Source: Craterostigma plantagineum (taxonomy: Eukaryota > Streptophyta > Magnoliopsida > Lamiales > Linderniaceae). Taken from it: 64,000 nt of DNA. A model generated the notes under the pieces. It saw only the letters and a list, made by a program, of their open reading frames with translations. It did no database searches and had not been told where the DNA came from. The stretch lies in the NCBI GenBank assembly GCA_027422505.1, contig JAPQWV010000018.1:11426001-11490000 (forward strand). Reading direction: 5' to 3'. The translations under genes and the position numbers were made by a program. Shown in pieces: positions 43,741 through 55,030 of this stretch (positions are counted from its first letter, which is position 1; each line of letters starts with the position of its first letter).

Positions 43741-44450
43741 ATGCTTTTATTGGAAATATCTAATCTCAAAGCTTCCTCACAAGAAAAGTTAATCTTTAAG
43801 CAGGTTAAGAAAGAGAAAGAGGCTTTGAGCACCAATAGATCAAATACTCCAATTTCTAAAGCCGTTACTTCTACATGTTCGTTAAGGCCTATCAATTTTA
43901 GAAGTACAAACTTTGAAAGTGGCTCTTCCTCCACCAAGAAAAATTTTCACGAAAATAATTCAAGTTCTAGCGCACAAACTTCATCGTGTGTTTCAAATGA
44001 TTCTACTAACTTTTCACTTAAAAAGCCTAGACTTGAAAATAATTTTCGAAATTCTTATTCTCATGTGAAAAATGTGCACTCTCTACGTAAGAATTACGAT
44101 ACTTCTACTTTACATGCTTATCACTCTATTTGCTCGTATACTTACATGAAGTACCCAGTCAATATTCGTTCCGAAAAGCATTTATTACGACTAGGTACTG
44201 AGAAGACCTTTACAAGTACACATTCTAGGAGCACATATTCACATGCTAGAATTGCTTATCCGTGTAAAATCAAGCAAAAATGAATTCCTAAGTCGGATAT
44301 AAAGTCACAAAGTCCTAGTCAAATATGGACTCCTAAGACTACATCTTCGACCAACTTAGGCTCACAATATAATTTTACACGATTTACGACTAACTTGTTT
44401 TCTGCTAATAAGGGAGACCCATACGACAATGGGTACCAAAGTCCCGATAG
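43741..44450 (+). pseudogene. Gag-like coiled-coil fragment (K type) downstream of leader L
   Basis: The frame starts inside the Gag and is nearly identical to 38614-39318 of element K. It contains SFSTSTLHAYHSICSY-type text, YMKYPVNIRSEKHLLRLG and IKQK, where a TGA (44281-44283) replaces a Trp codon. After a one-base shift it reaches WVPKS-type sequence and TAG (44448-44450). The N-terminal part is missing, so the leader of L and a K-type gag are joined at about 43738. Confidence 0.7.
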
Positions 44451-44528
44451 TTTGCAGATTTCCCTCATGTACGGAATTCGACTTAGTGGCTCCACGAACA
44501 TGATAAAGGGATGAGGCGTGAGCTACTA
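44448..44528 (+). promoter_or_regulatory. Gag stop, TTTGCAG and pseudoknot unit (element L/K')
   Basis: TAG (44448-44450), TTTGCAG, S1 CATGTACG (44466-44473) with CGAACATG (44495-44502; one mismatch), S2 TAGTGGCTC (44484-44492) with GAGCTACTA (44520-44528). Close relative of the K unit. Confidence 0.65.
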
Positions 44529-44707
44529 CAACTAAGTTTCAACGAGGTATATTTCAAACTTACATATGCATATGAGTTTCGGCGAAAAAAAAATATATAC
44601 CTATTTTCTTTGAAAACTTGTCAAATGATACATTTTCGATATGCATTTCAGCGCTTAAAACGAGTTTAAAATTTTCAAATGCATCTTACGAACGAAAACG
44701 ATAAATA
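44529..44707 (+). other. K-type non-coding sequence after the pseudoknot
   Basis: Matches 39398-39565 of element K; similarity stops at about 44707. Confidence 0.55.
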
Positions 44708-46812
44708 AATGCGATAAATAAATAACACCCAAATGTTTGAGTTAGACGTCTGATTCTCGTGGGAACGAGAGAGGAGACACCGGACGATCCTTAATCTCAA
44801 CATTAAATAAAAAGTCCGTAAGTCTAAGGATTCTAGGTGAGTGACTAGATATCCGAATATGACTTATCCATTGACGACCACATAGTATTGGTATTGTCAC
44901 CGATTACCTGAGAGGTTGTGGGTCGTGATGGAGATATTGGTCATCGGAGAGATCGCGTATTTGGACATTCGGCTCGTATTCGTCTCAATCACATGGCTAG
45001 GATGTTGTCAATGATTGAACGAATGACTATAGCAGCCTCAGACCGATAGGGTCATTGACGGATTTGCTTTCGCGATTTCGGTTTGTCGCTAGTTGGCTAG
45101 GCTCGTAAGTGTTCATAAATGAGACACGGGTCAGCGACGAAACGCAACCGACTTTACGGAGGTGATTGCCGGGCTTTGACGGCTATCGGGATTCACTGCC
45201 TATATTCGTATAGGTTAATGTCCTACGAGGTAATCGGAGAGCGACGATTATAAATCCTTCGGCCGAAGCTTGGAAAACTTGCTTGTATTAGATACGGAGC
45301 GGAGTTTAAATAATCGGTTCGGTCTCGATTATAACATAGTGTTAGGTTAGTGAGTTTGACATTTGCATGGCTCTCACCTAACCGGGACGCAAGTGAAAGG
45401 CGTAAGAAGTATTTAAATGTATACACTATAGTCGGTTCGCCCGAATTTCGATTAGATCAAAATTCGTTCTCAACTGGGATCTGTCCGGTACCGCGGGATT
45501 GGCTAGGCGAATACCGGAACTCGTGGATTCCTCCCATGCCAGTTGAGACGGACCTAGAGAGTCGCGCTTAAAAATGGTAATGAACTTGAACGAAAACGGC
45601 GGGCTTTTCTCTCGAACCTAACGAATGGGATTCGTTGAGGTAGTGGCATAGTTGATACGAGGTGTCGACGACTTAGTTAAATTTCAGTGACGATCACGGA
45701 AATAATTAGGACTTGAGATTGTCTTAAATGCTTAATTAATTAACTAAGTGGGCTCAATTATATTAAAATAATTAAATTGGATTTAATTATTTTATTATTT
45801 AAAATTGAGGGACTAAATTGAGAATTTAGAAACCTCAAGGGCCAAAATGAAATGATCATAAAAAAATAGAAAACTCTACACATCCCAACGTGGGATGTGT
45901 AGAATATATGACTCATGGTGTGAGTCATTAACAAGTGTCTAAGTTGACACTTGTTTGTCTCAATAAATAAGTAAAAAAAAATAAACTATAAAAAGGAGCA
46001 TAAAACGTGAGATGCAAGAGAGGTAGATGGGAATTTTTGCTTCATTACACAAATAAGAAACAAAAGAAGAAAAGAAGTAGAATTTGTAGAACTTCTCAAG
46101 CCACTTTGAACCCACGCGATCGTTCGACGAACCCGACGCCCGAGCCGAGCTGCGTCTAGCCATCGGGAGCAGTCTCGGAGGTTCACTCAGGGTCATACCG
46201 GCGTGATGATCTAGCCCGGAGGCCCCGGGATCCAGACGAGGGGTAGCCACATCCATCCGAGGCGACAACAGAAGAAATCTTGTTCACCGAAGGTATACCT
46301 CGAACTCTAACTATTTGATTTACAAAAAATACCAAACGATATCGGAATAATTCACAAGACCCCTCGTTGCGAACGATGGGAAGTGTAGAAATATTTTGGA
46401 AAATTTTGTGAAAAATACCAAACGACGTCGGAATTATTCGAAAGACCTATCGTTGGGAACGTTGGGAAGTGTAGAATTATTCTGGAAAATTTGGTATTGA
46501 TCAAAAATCATTTCAGTCTCCAAATAATCGAAAAACTACTGGTTGCCGCTTTGTTCGATTAGTTTGGATCTAAATTATTAATTCGAAATAAATTTCAAAT
46601 AAACTCGAATTTTGATAATTCGAATTAACCACGATCTCCCGAGGCTTAAGGCAGTATCTCAGACCCTCGGGAGAAGCCGAATGGCGTAAGGTTGAATTTA
46701 GATATTAAAAGTCGAAAATTTGCCACCCTGTGCCGCTCGGTACAAACCGCGCTTCCGCTATAGCCACGTTGTGCTGTTCGGGGGCCGGCATCGATTAATC
46801 GGGCCCACCTCA
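44708..46812. mobile_element. Unidentified LTR-like insertion
   Basis: Non-coding and unlike its neighbours. A TATAAAAAGG box (45987-45996), three hairpins just upstream, and a directly repeated block of about 86 bp (46325-46410 and 46411-46497, AAAATACCAAACGA...) suggest a Ty3/gypsy-type LTR. I could not fix its ends or a target duplication. Confidence 0.4.
45875..45955 (+). promoter_or_regulatory. Cluster of three strong hairpins upstream of a TATA box
   Basis: Hairpin 1: CTACACATCCCA-ACG-TGGGATGTGTAG (45876-45902). Hairpin 2: ATGACTCA-TGGTG-TGAGTCAT (45908-45928). Hairpin 3: AACAAGTGTC-TAAGTT-GACACTTGTT (45930-45955). All arms are perfect. The TATA box starts 31 bp after the last one. Confidence 0.75.
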
Positions 46813-47530
46813 ACAGAAAATACATCAAGGATATTCTGAAGAAATTCCATCAAGATCAGAGCAAGCCGCTTAGCACTCCTATGTCACCAAGCTGCAAGTT
46901 GGATGCCGATCCCACTGGAAAGCCGGTCGACGTCACACTATATCGCAGTATCATTGGATCTTTTCTCTACCTCACTTCGAGCCAGACATCATGTTTGCCA
47001 CGTGCTTATATGCCCGATTTCAAGCCGATCCCAAAGAATCCCATATGCTCGCGGTCAAAAGGATTCCGCGTTACCTTAAGGGCACTTCTACCCTCGGACT
47101 ATGGTATCCAAAGTACGAACTTCAATCTTATCAGCTATATTGACGCTGATTATGCATGTCGCCGAATGGACAGGAAAAGCACGTCCGGTGGCGCTCAATT
47201 TCTAGGCGAAAAGCTGGTCTGCTGGTCATCCAAAAAGCAGAACTGTGTGTCAACTTCGACGGCCGAAGCGGAATACGTGGCTGCCACCAGTTGTTGCTCC
47301 CAGATGCTGTGGATGTGGACTCAGCTTCGCGACTATGGGTACAGTTTAAATAATTATATAGTGATAGTCAAAGTGCCATCGCTATTACTTGCGATCCTGT
47401 TCATCACTCACGCACAAAACACATAGACAATAGATATCACTTTATCAAAGATCATGTAGAAAAAGGCACCATAGATATGTATTTCGTGAACACGGAGTAC
47501 CAACTAGCGGAAAATTATGCATGTTGAATT
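46813..47530 (+). pseudogene. Copia RT end and RNase H of sirevirus Q
   Basis: Plus-strand translation begins with QQKYIKDILKKF, then LSTPMSPSCKLDADPTGKPV and YRSIIGSFLYLTSS. A shifted segment and ISYIDADYACRRMDRKSTSGG (first RNase H Asp) follow, then WSSKKQNCVSTSTAEAEYVA (catalytic Glu), MLWMWTQLRDYG, and, after another shift near 47360, SDSQSAIAI and KHIDNRYHFIKDH. Order and motifs are those of sirevirus Pol. At least two frameshifts disable it; upstream Pol is missing. Confidence 0.8.
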
Positions 47531-48240
47531 TTCCGTAATAAGTGCTTTACCTGATCTTCTGTGCTACTAAATGTTCTATGCTATGTGTTTTCTTGGCTTT
47601 ATATGCTTTATCTTGCGTGAAGTTAATAACTAAATAAAAATTTTAATACATATAGAAATACTATACATATACCTATAATATAGGGGGATGAAGAAATTCT
47701 TTAGGATGCTTTGATCTAAAGTCACTTAGAATTTTACCCTGACATGCGATTGATTTAATTGCTTAATTTTGTCAGTCTAAGTCGCATTCTTGTGTCTAAA
47801 GGTCATTAGGATGCTCCACTAGACACAAAGCCACTATACATACGTGAGGTCTCAAGCCTTGTTTATTTCTTTCTTTGGATCTATTTCTCGAGTGAGTCAC
47901 ACATCAATTGCTTGTCTTAACTAGTGATACTTGGCTTCATACTCACCTTGCCTAAGACCGTTAGGAAAATGATAAGGGCGCTTGGGTTATACCTCAATCA
48001 GCCTTATAAAATTTTTTCCTCTTATTCATAAGCCCTTAGTCATCCAATTTGAGCCTTCTCCGTCGTCATTTTCTTCCTTTGAATCCCATTCTCAGCCTTC
48101 AACTGTATTCTATACTCTTCGGATGGTTATTCAAACGAAAAAAGGAGGAGGAGAAAATAAGGAGGATGATGACAAAAGAAGGCATTGCTCAACGCGCAAT
48201 CAGCCCAAAGGAACATGCCTTCTGTTTTTTTTAGACGGTG
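47531..48240 (+). other. Non-coding region after Q RNase H
   Basis: AT-rich sequence with a PPT-like TAGGGGGATG near 47682 and a repeated theme of AAAGTCACTTAG/GTCTAAAGGTCATTAGGATGC. I see no gene. Confidence 0.45.
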
Positions 48241-48550
48241 GCATGGATCCTGCTGTGAACTTCTCCAACGATAATCTCGTACGCTCGTCAGAACGACTGG
48301 AAAGAGGAGCACCTCGAAGTGAACTTCTCCAACGATAATCCGGTCTTCTATCGGGAAACGAGAAGAGGAGCGCAGCCTCGGGTATGAATTCCATAACCGT
48401 GAACTTTTCCAAATAGGTAATCTCTGTAACCTCTCTAGGGATTAAGAGAAGAGGAGCACGGTATCGGCCCGAGAACCAACAAGAAGAACTTCGCCTATGA
48501 TAATCTCCTATAGCCTCGTGGAGAAGCGGAGCTTCAACTTGGGCATAGCA
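48241..48550 (+). repeat. Tandem repeats derived from integrase-coding sequence
   Basis: Four degenerate units of about 65-90 bp. They start GTGAACTTCTCCAACGATAATC (48257, 48317), GTGAACTTTTCC (48401) and GAACTTCGCC, and share GAGAAGAGGAGCNCGG. The unit at 48330-48380 aligns with 58890-58930, where it encodes the integrase core after DDYPRYSWTKFL. The last unit has a GAAGC-GGA-GCTTC hairpin. Confidence 0.65.
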
Positions 48551-49068
48551 TAGAAAGGGATAATTCTTAAAAGAAAAAGAGGGAGAAAAGATCGAAAAAA
48601 AGGAAGACGCCGAAAAACAAAAGGAGACGGACATAGAAATGGAAGATGACGAAGAAATAAGCTCACTTTCCTCTAAATTCCTTCCCTTCTAAGTCCTAGC
48701 CAAACTAAAACCCTTACAACCCTTTGATTCCAATCGACGGTCTCTCGCTTGGTGAAATGATTAAAAAATGCCTCAATCACAGGTAAGTTGACATAAAATT
48801 GCTTGTGTTGACTTGAGCGATATAAATATAAAAATCCCAAGTTAGAAATTATTGAGTGCAAGAGCGAACCTAGTGAGAGTTGTCGATATGGACCAGTCTA
48901 TGAACTTAGCACTTTAGTTTGATGACATGACTTGGGAACATTTTCTTCTTTCAAATGTCTCGTAAAACTTTAGATGTGACGATTGATCGAAGGAAAATAA
49001 TCTGACCCCATATTATAATAATAGTAATATAAACAAATTTAAATATACATATATAAACAAATAATATA

Positions 49069-49120
<52 letters not shown>

Positions 49121-49430
49121 CTTGAAAAAGAAAAAATTCGAACATTTTGACATGAAATGTTATATTTCATATGCGTTGAATTGACTAAATGCGAATTTAT
49201 TTTATTATCGTACATTCTAAATGTAATTCTCAATTGCATCGGCACTCAATTATTTAAATGAGAAAATTTTTTTTCATTGCTCTTACCCTCACACGATACC
49301 TTTAGTACATGTTTTCGGGAACCATGTATATGTGCTTACTAGGCAAAATTGTGTGTAATATGCTCGTGAAGTGAATTGATTTCATATGCTTGCATATTTA
49401 GTCAATTTTTGCGTATTATTTGAGGGGGAG
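48551..49430 (+). other. Non-coding region with (AAT)n microsatellite
   Basis: Purine-rich then AT-rich. A run of AAT triplets lies at about 49068-49113. No gene visible. Confidence 0.55.
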
Positions 49431-49735
49431 CAAATATAAAAATAGTACATTAGCTCCAAATATTCTTGACGCTCTTCACTAAGTGTTTCAGATTCCTTCA
49501 AACAAAATTAAGGAGTCAGACGTCGACACTACAAGGAACGGAGCTAATCACAGACCAAATTAACTCCATTATTTCTAACATCTTTCTTTCTAAGTGGTAC
49601 GTTTTTTTTTATTTCAGCCAGGGAAGCTAGACGTTACTGCACAGAAAATACAGGGAGTTGATTGCATTTATTTTAATTCTGAGGGGGAGCTTTGCAATGT
49701 GGTTGTTTCTGAAAAAAGGGGGTCAATCTTAAAAT
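49431..49735 (+). other. Spacer with PPT-like tracts
   Basis: GAGGGGGAG occurs at about 49420 and 49681. Sirevirus-like elements A and K have the same tract repeated upstream of their LTRs. No coding frame. Confidence 0.5.
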
Positions 49736-51427
49736 TTTAGAAGTACTTACTGTCGAGAAACTGACGCAGTCATAAGTGTCTCGATCGTAAAATAGTGTTG
49801 GGAACAATTTTTGATTAACCGCGACAATTTGCGATCGAGAAAATTGAATTGAAGAGCAATTTTCGAATCGAAAATTTCTCGAGCGCAAATAGTAATGGGC
49901 CTGTTCCATTTAATCGCAAAACGTCAAATCGGAAACCCAACATTGAATTACATCGAGTAAATAAAAGTTCATCTTTGTGTCAGTCGAAAGACTTTTTTCT
50001 CACGCAACCCTAAATCGCAAAAAATTCTCTGGCGAAAAACTTTCACAGATAGTTCAAATCACTCACAAATCCTTCCATTTTCAACTCAAAATTGTCTGTT
50101 TAAGGTAGAATTGAGAATCTGTTGATTGTTGCGTGTGATTTAACGTCGTTAACATCTGCTTTTTGAAGTTTTTTGCATGTTTAAGTTTAGATTTCCGTCT
50201 GTTCTTCAAAACTGAGAAATCGTATACTCTTTTATAGTGATTTAGGCTTGATTATGAGTGTTCTCTGAGATTAATGCCTGCACTTAACATAGTTTCGGTG
50301 TTCTTGATGAATCTGGTAGTATAAATCTTCGGAAAATCTGCATCTTTGACTGAGATTTGAGTTTCAATAAAACTGGGTTTTTGAATGTTTAAAGGTATCG
50401 AAGAACTTTGTCGATCGCAAACAATCTTAATTGAATTCCGATTCAATTGAGATACTGTTTGTGTCAAATTAGTTCTCGATCGATAAAAATCTGACTTAGT
50501 CTTTAAGATAGATGATTTTGAACGAAAATTTACTTACCATCGAGAAATCTAATTAGGATTTTCTGTGAGCGAAAAACTTAAGCATTGAATAGACAATTTA
50601 GATGCCAATTTTATCGAGCGCAAAACTTACTATTGCAAAATAGAATTTTCGTTTTAATTGGGATTTTGGTCGCAAAAATTTAGCCTTTTCAGCAAAAATT
50701 AATTTTTCCACGCTTAATTTTTCGATCGTAAAATTCGCCGCTTAGGACTTAATTGCTTGAAGAATTTCTCGATGGTTGACTTAGTCTTTCGTTGACTAAT
50801 TTCTCGATAGAAATATATCGCAGCGAAAAAAATGTTACTTACAATCGAAAATCACATACCGCTCGACAAATTTCAAATCGAACATTTTATTCAATCGAGC
50901 AAAAATTTCTCGATAGTAAATTTACCTGAGAAATAATTTCTCGATCGTAAATTTACACGGAATTTTTCTCGATCGTAAAATTGTCGACTACAGTCTCGAT
51001 TTCAACTTCAACACTTAGCCAAATTTTCTCTAAGTCTTTTACCTTGTAGCGAACATTAGCGAATAAAATATTTTCGATCAAAAAAATTAAACTGAGTCAT
51101 TACAATTGAAATCAATGCATAGGAAACCAATTTGAAAAGCAATTTTATCGAGCGAAAAATTTCTCGGCATGAACAGTGACATTGCTCGCGATTAACACTT
51201 AGAAAATTTTCAAACTATTTTTCACGCGTTAGGTGTTTAACTCGAAATTACCATCATGCCATTACATTTTTTTTCAAAATCGAAATTCCTATATGCATAT
51301 CATACGATTTCAATTCAAAATTCATCAAACATGTCATGACTTGATACTATATTATAGTTTGATGAAATTAAATTCATTCTCGACCAATATAAAAAATTAT
51401 GAACTAATGATATGTTATATTTCTTAT
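49736..51427 (+). repeat. Upstream region of the 3' ORF with TTTCTCGATCGTAAA motifs
   Basis: Many copies of CTCGATCGTAAA, GATCGAGAAA and CGAGCGAAAA in AT-rich sequence. It resembles 61866-62960 in layout. No supported gene; the array ends before the ATG at 51428. Confidence 0.6.
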
Positions 51428-52298
51428 TTTTTTTTATGATGGATCGCTATCCAAGATATAATCACATATACGACCACAACCTGTATCTGAAGGTCCAGAA
51501 TACAAATTTCCAGCTCGATCTGAGCACCTTTCGACGCCAGGCCGAGATCATTGTCTCTATCCTGAGAGGCCACCCCATCTGGCACGCATTGACGGTCACC
51601 GCCTCTGTGCCAATGGTCTATCTCCAACAATTCTGGGGATGTATACAAGGAGTTGTGGCAAATGGAGCATTCTCCTTCACAACCAGAATCGGGACGTGGC
51701 ATGTTAATATGGACGAGAACCAGTTCGGGATGATACTGTACTTGCCATACAGCACAAATCACGACCCCCTCCTGTCAGACGCAGACATGGTCCAGGACTT
51801 CATGCAGATGGGATATCAACCGCAGCTCACAAAGTTAGCTCAGGTCCAGAGCAGCGGTATCCCTCATCCCTGGAAGACACTGTTCGGGATCGTGAACAAG
51901 TGTCTATCACCCAAGCATGCTGTCTTCGACAAGGGCAACGACAATATACTGCGGATTTTTTACTGACATGCTTTCTCCAGAAATTGCGATTCGTGCAGCT
52001 AATCTGGAATGATCTGGCTGAACAGATTCGGCTGAAGGAGAATCGAAGATCGAAGAATGTGCCCTATGCTCGATGGTTCGACGTGATCATCAGGGAGTTC
52101 ATGGAGTTACACGCGGAGAATATTCCTCAGTTGCCTCCTGGAGGAAACTACCAGCCGCCAAGGCTAAAATTCTTCCATAATCCACGGCTGACGGACTTGG
52201 ACCAACCGTTGATGCCAATTCCGCTCCACCTACTCAGGCTCGCCGATCCCGCGGGAGTTGAGTATCAGAGATTCTGCCGCGAACACAATCTAACCTAG
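51428..52298 (+). pseudogene. Sirevirus 3' extra ORF, N-terminal part (element Q)
   Basis: The frame from ATG 51428 (MMDRYPRYNHIYDHN or one codon later) carries FRRQAEIIVSILRGHPIWHAL, TASVPMVYLQQFWGCI, MDENQFGMILYLP and PWKTLFGIVNKCLSPKHA. After a shift at about 51900-51960 it continues with ENRRSKNVPYARWFDVIIREF and a Pro-rich part ending HNLT. The LQQFW block recurs in element A. The ORF lies downstream of RNase H, where sireviruses carry an extra (sometimes called env-like) ORF. I see no signal peptide or membrane segment in this part. Function unknown. Confidence 0.6.
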
Positions 52299-52954
52299 GA
52301 AATGATTAGTGGGCCCCCGGCTGATGCACATATGAGCCCTCCCCAACCGCAACATCACCAAAGCCCTGACGACGCGATGATAGATGTTTCGCCGAGGAGC
52401 TTCAACAGGAGTCTCCATTGGTCGAAGGGCATTGGAGTCTCCATTGGTCGAAGAGCCAATGCCCGACGTAGATGATACATTGATAAATGTCGTGGCTACT
52501 GAGATGGCGCTCGAGGCTCCTGCACATGTATATCAAGTGGAAGTGCCCGTTAATGTTGGCGTGCTCGAAGAAACCTTTGAGGAGGTTCTTCAACCTATAG
52601 CACAACCCGAAGTAGAAATGGGGTCAAAGCTCTCTTCCACCGGCGACGGATCAGGCACTGGAGGACGTCCATCGTGACCTCACTCCTCACACGGCTACCC
52701 CGTCTTACACAGAGTCTGACAAGGAAATACGTCTGATAAGGAGGACTCCCAGGAGACTTAGCAATTCAGCTGGAGTCCCTCTTCCCGGCCGTCACCAACG
52801 CACCAGATACTACGTTGACCACATCTACAAGTGTTGTTGGCACTTCTTCGCTCAATCTAGAGCCGCAATCGAATCTCGTGGTGTCTGGTTCGCAGGCGCA
52901 ACCCGAGCCTGCCACAACGCCCATAGAGCCGAATCTTCAAGATTCGACTAAGGA
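52299..52954 (+). pseudogene. 3' extra ORF, divergent middle (element Q)
   Basis: Several frames carry the continuation (SFNRSLHWSK, PMPDVDDTLINVVATEMALE, VEVPVNVGVLEETFEEVL), acidic and Val-rich. A direct repeat, GGAGTCTCCATTGGTCGAAG, occurs at 52410 and 52435, so local duplication caused frame breaks. Confidence 0.5.
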
Positions 52955-54316
52955 TTGGGTGGAAGTCTCATACAGTCACAACCTCAAGTGACTGTGAGCC
53001 AACGTGAAGAGACGTTGTCTACTCAAGGGTTGATAACAGGCGAAATCAGTCGTCCTGGTCCATCCAAGGAGACGTCCGCACCTTTTGTGATGAACGAGCA
53101 GTTCCAGGCCGCTCTCTCTGCCGCTGTACAGTCCGTGGAAGACAAAATCAGTGAGAGAGTACTCCAAGCAATTGAGACATCCCGAAGAGATACCGAGAAA
53201 GCACATGTCTCTGAAGGCACCTCGTCACAACCGAACCTCACACCTCCACAACCCACACCCACCGACCCTCTACAACACTCTTCCATCCTAATCAACCCAT
53301 ACACTATCCCAATCACCGAGCTCTATGACATCCTTCTGGCCCGCCTCATCGGTCTTACCATACGGTCGCCTCAGGAAGAGTCCCTCTATAGGCGACTGGT
53401 AGACCATCCAAAGCCACCTACCCAATCATGCCGAGGCCAAAGCTCCCACTCCCGGCGCAGACATGACGATCCTGACGATCAGGACCATCATGAGGGGGAG
53501 AAGAGGCCAAGGACATCTACAACTGGCCAAGGACAAGGCTCGGGCGCTACGCAGACAAGCGCTGGAGCTGGTGAAATCCAAACTACCCACCAAACCCAAA
53601 CACAAACCACCCAAATCCAAACTACCCAAACCACGCACCGCACCGCCCACATCGACCCACCAACCTTTCACCTCGGGGCGCCTCCGCCCACACCACTGAT
53701 CTACTCAAGCCCCTTGCTTTCGGAAGAAGAAGCAAGTGCTGCGATGCTTGTAGCTCTAGCAGCTACCCAAGCCACTCCCTTCGCCGCTCCAGACCAACCG
53801 GGACCCTCTGGACATGGCGTCAATCCACACGAGGTCCTAGACAAGTATATTTTCGAAGGACAGTGGATGACCCATTCCATGCCCCAGGAGCATCAAAGAC
53901 GACGGCTTCACGATGTTCGGCGCTTTCTACAACAAGCATCTGTAGACCTCGTGATCATAGAAGACGACGGGCTTCAGGAAGGTGAAGACTACGAGCGAGA
54001 TATCCCAAGGCTACCAAAGTTAATCGCTCAACGGGCGGTTCCCTCTACAAGGCTAATGCCAGGGACTGTTCGGATTGACACGCCATGGGAGAACATCCGA
54101 ATAGAAATCCCCTTCCTAGAAGAAGTTCGTGAGAACATTTGGAGGTCTCCGGACAGAGCTTTGGATGCTGACCAAACTAAGGCACAAGCCAAGAGCCATT
54201 ATAAGAGTCTCTCTCCAATAAGCCAACTACTCAGCGTCTACTGTGACAAAGGAGGACTTCCAACACCTCATTACACCATTGAGCGCGTAGATAGAACTCG
54301 AGAAGATCTACGCTAG
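52955..54316 (+). CDS. 3' extra ORF, C-terminal part (element Q)
   Basis: 453 codons open. The region FQAALSAAVQSVEDKISERVLQ is amphipathic and may be helical. A Pro/Thr-rich stretch, LYDILLARLIGLTIRSPQE, and RRRHDDPDDQDHHEGEKRPR follow; the latter is the block kept in element A. A Gln/Thr-rich repeat (QTQTTQIQTTQ) leads to PPPTPLIYSSPLLSEEEAS. The end has RPEIPFLEEVRENIW-like and SLSPISQLLSVYCDKGG text. The start shown is only the first ATG of this frame; the true N-terminus lies upstream through broken frames. No known enzyme motif is visible. Confidence 0.6.
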   Translation: MGGSLIQSQPQVTVSQREETLSTQGLITGEISRPGPSKETSAPFVMNEQFQAALSAAVQSVEDKISERVLQAIETSRRDTEKAHVSEGTSSQPNLTPPQPTPTDPLQHSSILINPYTIPITELYDILLARLIGLTIRSPQEESLYRRLVDHPKPPTQSCRGQSSHSRRRHDDPDDQDHHEGEKRPRTSTTGQGQGSGATQTSAGAGEIQTTHQTQTQTTQIQTTQTTHRTAHIDPPTFHLGAPPPTPLIYSSPLLSEEEASAAMLVALAATQATPFAAPDQPGPSGHGVNPHEVLDKYIFEGQWMTHSMPQEHQRRRLHDVRRFLQQASVDLVIIEDDGLQEGEDYERDIPRLPKLIAQRAVPSTRLMPGTVRIDTPWENIRIEIPFLEEVRENIWRSPDRALDADQTKAQAKSHYKSLSPISQLLSVYCDKGGLPTPHYTIERVDRTREDLR

Positions 54317-54364
54317 AGCGACCTACCGTACATCCCTGCTGAAGAAGTTTACAACTTATATCAG

Positions 54365-55030
54365 CTATATGTGGAAAAGTACAAAGGTCCTTAAGGCTTC
54401 ATCAAGGGTCTCAAGGGTCTCTACCGGTTCATGATGCGCCAAGTCAAGTACTATGCCGCGCACGACCTTCAGATGGCTCTGGAGAGCAACATGAAGAAGG
54501 TAGCTTAGTTCATCATAGTCCCTAGCGTCTACGGTGGGTTTCTTAATGGTGTGTCGGTGATTAAAAACATCATCGAGTTGTGAGATTCGTACCTCAGACT
54601 CGGCGTTGGTGGGAGTCTTAGCTGTGTTCTCACTACTGTCAACCATCTCCTCGTCCTCGTCCTGTTCGACCAGCCTTGCCATGCAGCAATCTTCATCCTT
54701 AGGCTCCTCGTCTTCTGAAGTGTCGTTCACCCACTTAGCCTCTTCGGTGAGAAGAACTTTCCCACTTTCCATTTTGCGGGTCAATCTGGCCTTACGGTCG
54801 TAGTAGCCAGAGTCCTTGACGCGTGGTGCGTGGCATTCCTTGGCAAAGTGGCCTGACTTTCCACATCGAAAGCACTTCACAGACTTCTGAGGTGCTGATT
54901 CTTCCTCTTTCTTTGTCGGCTTGACTTCCTCCGTGGGGGTGGTCTTTTTGGTGCCGCTATAGGTTCTTTGGCGATTGGAGGAGGGTGAGAATTTTTTCCC
55001 GATCTTCTTTGCGACCAGCTTAGTGAGCAT
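54365..55030 (-). pseudogene. Gag zinc-knuckle region of inverted block R
   Basis: A minus-strand frame with KCFRCGKSGHFAKECHAPR, a CX2CX4HX4C zinc knuckle, then an acidic stretch (TSEDEEPKDEDCC, EQDEDEEMVDSS) and EVRISQLDDVFN. This order matches element B. It ends at 54365 where the Q sequence stops, before the coiled-coil part. Confidence 0.8.

Noticed and set aside
48200..48634. Minus-strand 144-codon frame with a hydrophobic N-terminus
   Set aside because: It is antisense to the integrase-derived tandem repeats and has repeated internal text (RDYRWRSS), so it is not credible.
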